A program made the position numbers and the translations under genes. The notes under the pieces are model-generated. The model was not told the origin of the DNA. It was given only the letters and a program-made list of their open reading frames with translations, and made no database searches. Positions 16,228-19,178 of a DNA stretch of 19,178 bases are shown piece after piece. The number at the start of each line of letters is the position of its first letter. Position 1 is the first letter of the stretch. This DNA is from Chitinophagales bacterium (GTDB lineage Bacteria > Bacteroidota > Bacteroidia > Chitinophagales > UBA2359): assembly GCA_020631035.1 (NCBI GenBank), contig JAHDIA010000019.1:1-19178 (forward strand). The letters are read 5' to 3'.

Positions 16228-16260
16228 CAAATATAATACTTGATTATGAATAATTCCAAA
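16228..16260 (-). promoter_or_regulatory. Bacteroidota-type promoter candidate reading toward tssE
   Basis: On the minus strand TTTG (complement of 16257-16260) is followed after 21 bases by TATATTTG (complement of 16228-16235). This fits the TTTG / TAnnTTTG promoter of Bacteroidota sigma-70 type, whose spacing is usually 19-21. If used, transcription would begin near 16220 and leave a leader of roughly 670 bases before tssE, containing both upstream palindromes. AT-rich DNA makes chance matches possible. Confidence 0.4.
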
Positions 16261-16342
16261 AAAAAATCAATATTTCATATAAAAGTATTTTCAGTGAATA
16301 ATATTGTCAAACAATATCATTTTTAGAAATTCTTTACACTTT

Positions 16343-16374
16343 CATACAATATCAATCATTTATTGATTTGTATG
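16343..16374. promoter_or_regulatory. 13-bp bulged palindrome with CATACAA arms
   Basis: CATACAA and ATCAAT (16343-16356, one bulged T at 16350) pair with ATTGAT and TTGTATG (16362-16374) around a 5-nt loop. On the minus strand it reads CATACAAAT at its start, like the arms of the palindrome at 15817-15842. It lies about 250 bp beyond the rep stop codon. No T-run follows on the minus strand. Confidence 0.4.
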
Positions 16375-16592
16375 GCATGTTTTAATGCTTCGTCGGCTCT
16401 CTTCTCCCCGCTGTTCATTTGTACTTCCTGTTTCGCTAAGCCATTCAGTAAGGTCGTTCTTTGTCTTCGTTCCTCAGCCTACAGCACTCCCTACTTCATT
16501 GGCTTATCAAAAACAGCAGGTACCATTGCCATCGGGCATAGTTTATTTTGTTCATTCCCTTGGCCTATCTCTTTCTTTTTCTCCTTACTCCC
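16356..16592 (-). pseudogene. Possible decayed gene fragment
   Basis: In one minus-strand frame an open stretch of 33 codons (complement of 16494-16592) is followed by TAG (16491-16493), four codons including a second TAG (16479-16481), and then 40 codons ending in TGA at 16356-16358. The last part reads like a normal soluble protein C-terminus, charged and helical (for example QMNSGEKRADEALKHAIQINK trimmed to its core EKRADEALKHAIQINK). The composition differs from the AT-rich DNA to the left. I do not recognise the family. It may equally be chance open sequence in a GC-richer patch. Confidence 0.2.
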
Positions 16593-16625
16593 CTAGCCTA
16601 TTTTAGACAAAAAAGCACAAATAAC

Positions 16626-18071
16626 TCAAGCTTTTTTTAAGCTAATGAGTTCCTGTTCTAAGCTTTTTAACTTATTTTTTTTCTGAGTCAATTCTGACAG
16701 TATTTTTTCTCTCTTTTTTTCAAATGCTCTAGTTGACATTTCAAACTCTTTTGGGAATTTTTGCCTTAAAATAGGTGGGACAATTTTTTGAAAAGAGACT
16801 GACTCCATAAGCATTTGTTCCAAACTATTATAGTACTTTGCAAAAATGCTGTGTGTTGTTTGTAAGTCCTGATAAATGCTATCTGCTACTTGTCTATGTG
16901 TATTAATTAATTGTAACATCAATGGTAGGTTGGCTTCATACTCTTTTTGTTCTAACTCACTTAGCAAATCTGGCAAAACCTTTTCAATTTCATTTTTAAG
17001 CAAATTGATATCAAAAACAAGATTTTTGATTTGTTGCTGTTGGTGTTTGTTTTCTAAAATATCACTTTTCCAACCTTGTTGTAAAAACTCAATTAAAAAT
17101 CCTGCTTTGCTTTCTACTTTTCCAAGTTTGGCTTTTTGTTCTACATATTCGATGGTACTGGAAAGGTGAATTGTTCCATATTGTTGAATGTACTGTTTAG
17201 CCTTGTTTTCTGCAATGCCCCATTTGCTCAATTCATTCAAAATAATTGTGTGTTCATTAGAAATATTTGAGGGGTTTGTTTCTATTTGTTCACTTGGTAT
17301 TTGTTCACTTTCTTCTTGCTCATTTGGACTTGTCATAATGGGTGCATCTTCCATCAATTCTAGGACTTCAGAAGGAAGCTGTTTGGGAACATTTTCAGAC
17401 ATAAAAAACTTTAATGAATGAATGCGTCTATTAATTTTTTCTTCTACCTTAAACTTGAACTTAACATCTGTAAATTTGCTCAATTCCTCTTGTGCAGGAG
17501 TCAATACTCTACGCTTAAAATCTTGAAATCGCTCATATCTTCCCTGTAATGCCAACTGAAATTTTAGCTTTTCAATAGTAATAACAAAGCTTCCTTTAAA
17601 CTGATATCGCTTCATTAGCTCATACATTTTGATGGAATTAGGCGACAAACTAAAGGTATAAAAGAGACTATATTTGGTAAAATGACTCTTTAATTGGAGT
17701 AAGTATTTTTTCAAATCAGGGTGAAAATAGAAGGAAAATCGACCTGTTTTTTTGTCTCTTCGGAGCTTTGTAAGCCATACAACTTGGTGTTCATAACGTT
17801 CATCCTCCCAACGAATAGGGCTAGTATTTAACTGATTCATAATGTGAAAAACATCTTCTTTGCTCTTTACACGCTTTTTTCCATCCAAATTGGCAATTTG
17901 CCTAATATCGTCATAATGAAGGTCAAATAGTGGGAATTTACTGTTGTCGTCTTTAAGCTGTGCAATCAAATAAAGTAGCACAATCGAAGCTGCTTTTGGC
18001 AGATTATAACTGGTCAATTCGATTAATTCATTCGACTTTTTGATCTGAATGTGGTTCATTTCATTGTTCAT
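16626..18071 (-). CDS. Plasmid replication initiator, Rep_3 (RepB/Initiator) family
   Basis: The 481-residue protein binds iterons and opens the plasmid origin. Two winged-helix domains are visible: about 8-125 (IKKSNELIELTSYNLP then helical VLLYLIAQL, and DDIRQIANL) and about 130-220, where SIKMYELMKRYQ, FVITIEKLKFQLAL, and FQDFKRRVLTPAQEELSKFTD reproduce the Rep_3 signature (yeL...y....i....Lr..lg....y..F.dfkrrVl.pa..ei...td). After residue ~225 comes a Glu/Pro/Ser/Thr-rich linker and a long C-terminal region ending in a Lys/Glu coiled coil (about 435-481). Rep_3 proteins are often 230-350 residues, so the C-terminal extension is notable. The iteron origin lies immediately upstream. The ATG at 18071 lacks a strong ribosome binding site; Met5 is an alternative start. 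It points toward the tss genes. Confidence 0.92.
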   Translation of the reverse strand: MNNEMNHIQIKKSNELIELTSYNLPKAASIVLLYLIAQLKDDNSKFPLFDLHYDDIRQIANLDGKKRVKSKEDVFHIMNQLNTSPIRWEDERYEHQVVWLTKLRRDKKTGRFSFYFHPDLKKYLLQLKSHFTKYSLFYTFSLSPNSIKMYELMKRYQFKGSFVITIEKLKFQLALQGRYERFQDFKRRVLTPAQEELSKFTDVKFKFKVEEKINRRIHSLKFFMSENVPKQLPSEVLELMEDAPIMTSPNEQEESEQIPSEQIETNPSNISNEHTIILNELSKWGIAENKAKQYIQQYGTIHLSSTIEYVEQKAKLGKVESKAGFLIEFLQQGWKSDILENKHQQQQIKNLVFDINLLKNEIEKVLPDLLSELEQKEYEANLPLMLQLINTHRQVADSIYQDLQTTHSIFAKYYNSLEQMLMESVSFQKIVPPILRQKFPKEFEMSTRAFEKKREKILSELTQKKNKLKSLEQELISLKKA

Positions 18072-18102
18072 AAGCTGGGCTAATTTGCAAAAATTTGACT
18101 TG

Positions 18103-18110
18103 CAAAAATA
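18103..18110 (-). promoter_or_regulatory. Candidate -7 element of the rep promoter
   Basis: The complement of 18103-18110 reads TATTTTTG, a perfect TAnnTTTG box, about 32-39 bases upstream of the rep ATG. A matching TTTG at the usual distance is not evident. The position next to the inverted iteron site supports a regulated rep promoter, but the call is tentative. Confidence 0.35.
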
Positions 18111-18136
18111 GCAAAAAGCGACAACATAAAAAATAA

Positions 18137-18175
18137 CTTGTCACACTTTCAGAAGCACATACAAGGTGTGACAAG
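18137..18175. promoter_or_regulatory. Inverted iteron pair, probable rep operator
   Basis: CTTGTCACAC (18137-18146) and GTGTGACAAG (18166-18175) are perfect inverted repeats separated by 19 bp, and both are iteron cores. They sit 66-104 bp upstream of the rep start, beside the candidate promoter. In Rep_3 plasmids such as pPS10, R6K and pSC101, Rep dimers bind inverted half-iterons at the rep promoter to repress it, while monomers bind direct iterons. By analogy this is the autoregulatory operator. Confidence 0.65.
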
Positions 18176-18465
18176 TAGATTTATAGCTTGTCACACTTTC
18201 AGAGGTATCTGTCACACTTTTAATTTCAAAGCAGAGACTTATCCACAAGTTATCCACAATTAAAAAACGGATAACTTCTATAATTATCAGCAAAATACAA
18301 ATAATATACTTATAAATACGAAATCACTTTTTTTTCTCAGAGGTATTTGTCACACTTTCGAGAGGTATTTGTCACACTTTCGGGAGGTATTTGTCACACT
18401 TTCAGAGGTATCTGTCACACTTTCAGAGGTATCTGTCACACTTTCAGAGGTATCTGTCACACTTT
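18139..18465. other. Iteron-containing plasmid replication origin
   Basis: The core TGTCACACTTT occurs nine times in direct orientation, starting at 18139, 18189, 18210, 18348, 18370, 18392, 18413, 18434 and 18455. The last six are a regular array with periods of 22, 22, 21, 21 and 21 bp, about two helical turns, and most have GAGGTATYTG before the core. Between the two clusters lie two DnaA boxes and an AT-rich stretch (about 18260-18335) that could be the unwinding element. A 43-bp block at 18189-18231 recurs exactly at 18434-18476. Together with the adjacent Rep_3 gene, this is an iteron-type origin. Confidence 0.9.
18239..18258 (+). promoter_or_regulatory. Two tandem DnaA boxes
   Basis: TTATCCACA occurs at 18239-18247 and again at 18250-18258, both exact matches to the consensus DnaA box, 11 bp apart and in the same orientation. 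They lie between the two iteron clusters, beside the AT-rich stretch, as expected if host DnaA assists origin opening. Confidence 0.85.
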
Positions 18466-18481
18466 TAATTTCAAAGTAGGC

Positions 18482-18512
18482 ACTTAACTTGCTGAAAATC
18501 AATAGGTTAAGT
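18482..18512. repeat. 7-bp inverted repeat right of the iterons
   Basis: ACTTAAC (18482-18488) and GTTAAGT (18506-18512) are exact complements with a 17-base spacer, just right of the last iteron. It may be part of the origin or a protein site; nothing else marks it. Confidence 0.3.
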
Positions 18513-18560
18513 CGATTTTTCAAAACCCCCTATAAGATATAATAGTATTAATCTAATAAT

Positions 18561-18607
18561 AAACAACAACAATTTATAAGCCTACGGCGTTGTTGTTGTT
18601 TTTTTAT
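18561..18607 (+). terminator. Intrinsic terminator for rightward transcription
   Basis: AAACAACAACAA (18561-18572) pairs perfectly over 12 positions with TTGTTGTTGTTT (18590-18601) around a 17-base loop that itself holds GCC-TAC-GGC. The T-run continues right after the stem on the plus strand. On the minus strand the stem is followed by ATTATTAG, so termination of the leftward RHH gene transcript would be weaker. No rightward gene is visible to its left. Confidence 0.6.
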
Positions 18608-18736
18608 TTTTATATATTTTTTTTATATGTGTTTTTGCCTTTTTCAAAATTTATTTTTCAATTTTTCGAGATAGAGTTCGTTTATTTATATCTCAGACTA
18701 CTATTTGTTGCAAAGTTCTTTCGTTAAAATAAATAT

Positions 18737-19117
18737 TTATTTTTTCCTAAAGTTTGAAAGATAAGTTTGGATGGCTGTTTCGATGAAAGAATCTTGGGTC
18801 TTGTGGTGCTTGTACGCCTGATTTGCCAAAACCTGCTTCATTTGCTGCTTGATTTCCGCCTGAATTCGGACCGAAATTTTGACATATTCCACATTTTCTT
18901 TCTTTTCGGACTTGGGTCCTGGTTTCTTTTTGCCATTTTGAGCCATTTTAAGGGCTTTTTTCGGACTTTTTTGCTCTTTCTGGTACTTACTATCGTCTTG
19001 AGCCTTTTGAGGGCTTAAAACGGCTTTATTTTGATTCAGGATTTCTTCCGTTTTCTTGGGTTTCAAATTCAGATTGCCCAAAGAAGCTTTTTTGGTTGTT
19101 TTGTTGTTCTGTGCCAT
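18737..19117 (-). CDS. Small basic ribbon-helix-helix protein (plasmid partition or copy control candidate)
   Basis: The 126-residue protein has a Lys/Gln/Asn-rich disordered N-terminal half (1-75), including the AT-hook-like KKKPGPK, and a C-terminal ribbon-helix-helix domain. The beta strand VKISVRI (about 79-85) is followed by a helix (AEIKQQMKQVLANQA), the turn YKHHKTQ and a second helix (DSFIETAIQTYLSNF). RHH proteins bind DNA as dimers through the paired strands, often at short tandem repeats. The gene sits next to the plasmid origin and just below four 8-bp repeats, so a ParB-like or omega-like partition protein, or an autorepressor, is likely. No ParA is in the window; it could lie past the right edge. 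A relaxosome accessory role is also possible. Confidence 0.7.
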   Translation of the reverse strand: MAQNNKTTKKASLGNLNLKPKKTEEILNQNKAVLSPQKAQDDSKYQKEQKSPKKALKMAQNGKKKPGPKSEKKENVEYVKISVRIQAEIKQQMKQVLANQAYKHHKTQDSFIETAIQTYLSNFRKK

Positions 19118-19146
19118 AGTGGATTTATTTTCAATTAACTAGTTTA

Positions 19147-19178
19147 TTTTGCCATTTTGCCATTTTGCCATTTTGCCA
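19147..19178. repeat. Four tandem 8-bp repeats at the right edge
   Basis: TTTTGCCA is repeated four times without interruption (19147-19154, 19155-19162, 19163-19170, 19171-19178) and reaches the window end, so more copies may follow. On the minus strand this is TGGCAAAA x4, located 30 bp upstream of the RHH gene start. Tandem 7-8-bp repeats are typical targets of RHH dimers (for example the heptads of the omega repressor). A small palindrome AACTAGTT (19137-19144) lies between the repeats and the gene. Confidence 0.75.

Larger units (their letters stand above)
15549..16625. other. Gene-free region between rep and tssE
   Basis: From 15549 to about 16360 the DNA is extremely AT-rich and has no credible gene. 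It holds hairpins at 15699-15717 and 15817-15842, a promoter candidate on the minus strand at 16228-16260, and a palindrome at 16343-16374. From about 16360 to 16600 the composition changes sharply to GC-richer, C/T-rich sequence. There the minus strand reads as two short open stretches in one frame separated by two TAG stops (see the possible remnant at 16356-16592). The two plus-strand frames of 73-77 codons in this part have no recognisable features. Confidence 0.55.

Noticed and set aside
16363..16606. Plus-strand open frames of 73-77 codons
   Set aside because: Ser/Phe/Leu-rich with no start signal or family feature; the minus strand of this patch looks more protein-like.
16621..16650. 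Terminator at the end of rep
   Set aside because: The AAGCTT/AAGCTT pairing at the rep stop is only five pairs and the T-run is distant, so it is too weak to call.
18239..18258. DnaA boxes as evidence for a chromosomal oriC
   Set aside because: No dnaA or other chromosomal origin genes are near, and the boxes are embedded between iterons recognised by a plasmid Rep.
18348..18465. Regular repeats resembling a CRISPR array
   Set aside because: The 21-22-bp units are tandem with no unique spacers of spacer length, and they lie next to a Rep_3 gene and DnaA boxes, so they are iterons.

Overview
The window is AT-rich DNA, almost certainly from a member of the Bacteroidota (a free-living or marine lineage is plausible; genus not resolvable from sequence alone). 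Every convincing gene lies on the minus strand. The evidence for Bacteroidota is the set of T6SS genes (a TssN-TssR set instead of TssJ/L/M), mostly weak Shine-Dalgarno sites, promoter-like TTTG/TAnnTTTG elements, a lipoprotein with PKD domains and an acidic tether, and GGATAGC-type intergenic elements.

Left and middle (1-15548): a type VI secretion system of subtype iii. In transcription order, right to left: tssE and tssF (baseplate), tssH/clpV (sheath-recycling AAA+ ATPase), a 0.8-kb gap full of inverted repeats, tssG (baseplate), tssN (polytopic membrane protein), tssK (baseplate-membrane adaptor), tssO and tssP (single-pass membrane proteins), a PKD-domain lipoprotein in the tssQ position, tssR (large exported protein), a second 0.7-kb gap, then tssB and tssC (contractile sheath). 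tssC runs off the left edge. Spacings inside the two long gene blocks are 17-43 bp (with one overlap), so these are operons. Hcp, VgrG, PAAR and effectors are not in the window and may lie beyond tssC.

Right (15549-19178): a plasmid replication module. A 1.08-kb gene-free stretch with palindromes and a good promoter candidate separates tssE from a long Rep_3-family replication initiator. Upstream of rep is a textbook iteron origin: nine direct TGTCACACTTT iterons, one inverted copy placed like an autorepression operator, two perfect DnaA boxes and an AT-rich stretch. Next come an intrinsic terminator pointing right and a gene for a small basic ribbon-helix-helix protein, preceded by four 8-bp tandem repeats that run to the right edge.

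Together this looks like a plasmid (or plasmid-derived element) carrying a contractile injection system beside its own origin. Such a linkage would make the T6SS mobile and its dosage dependent on plasmid copy number. The strongest points for follow-up are the plasmid linkage, the iteron/operator layout, the RHH-repeat module, the ~130-bp inverted repeat inside the tss cluster, and the unusual first ATPase domain of TssH.
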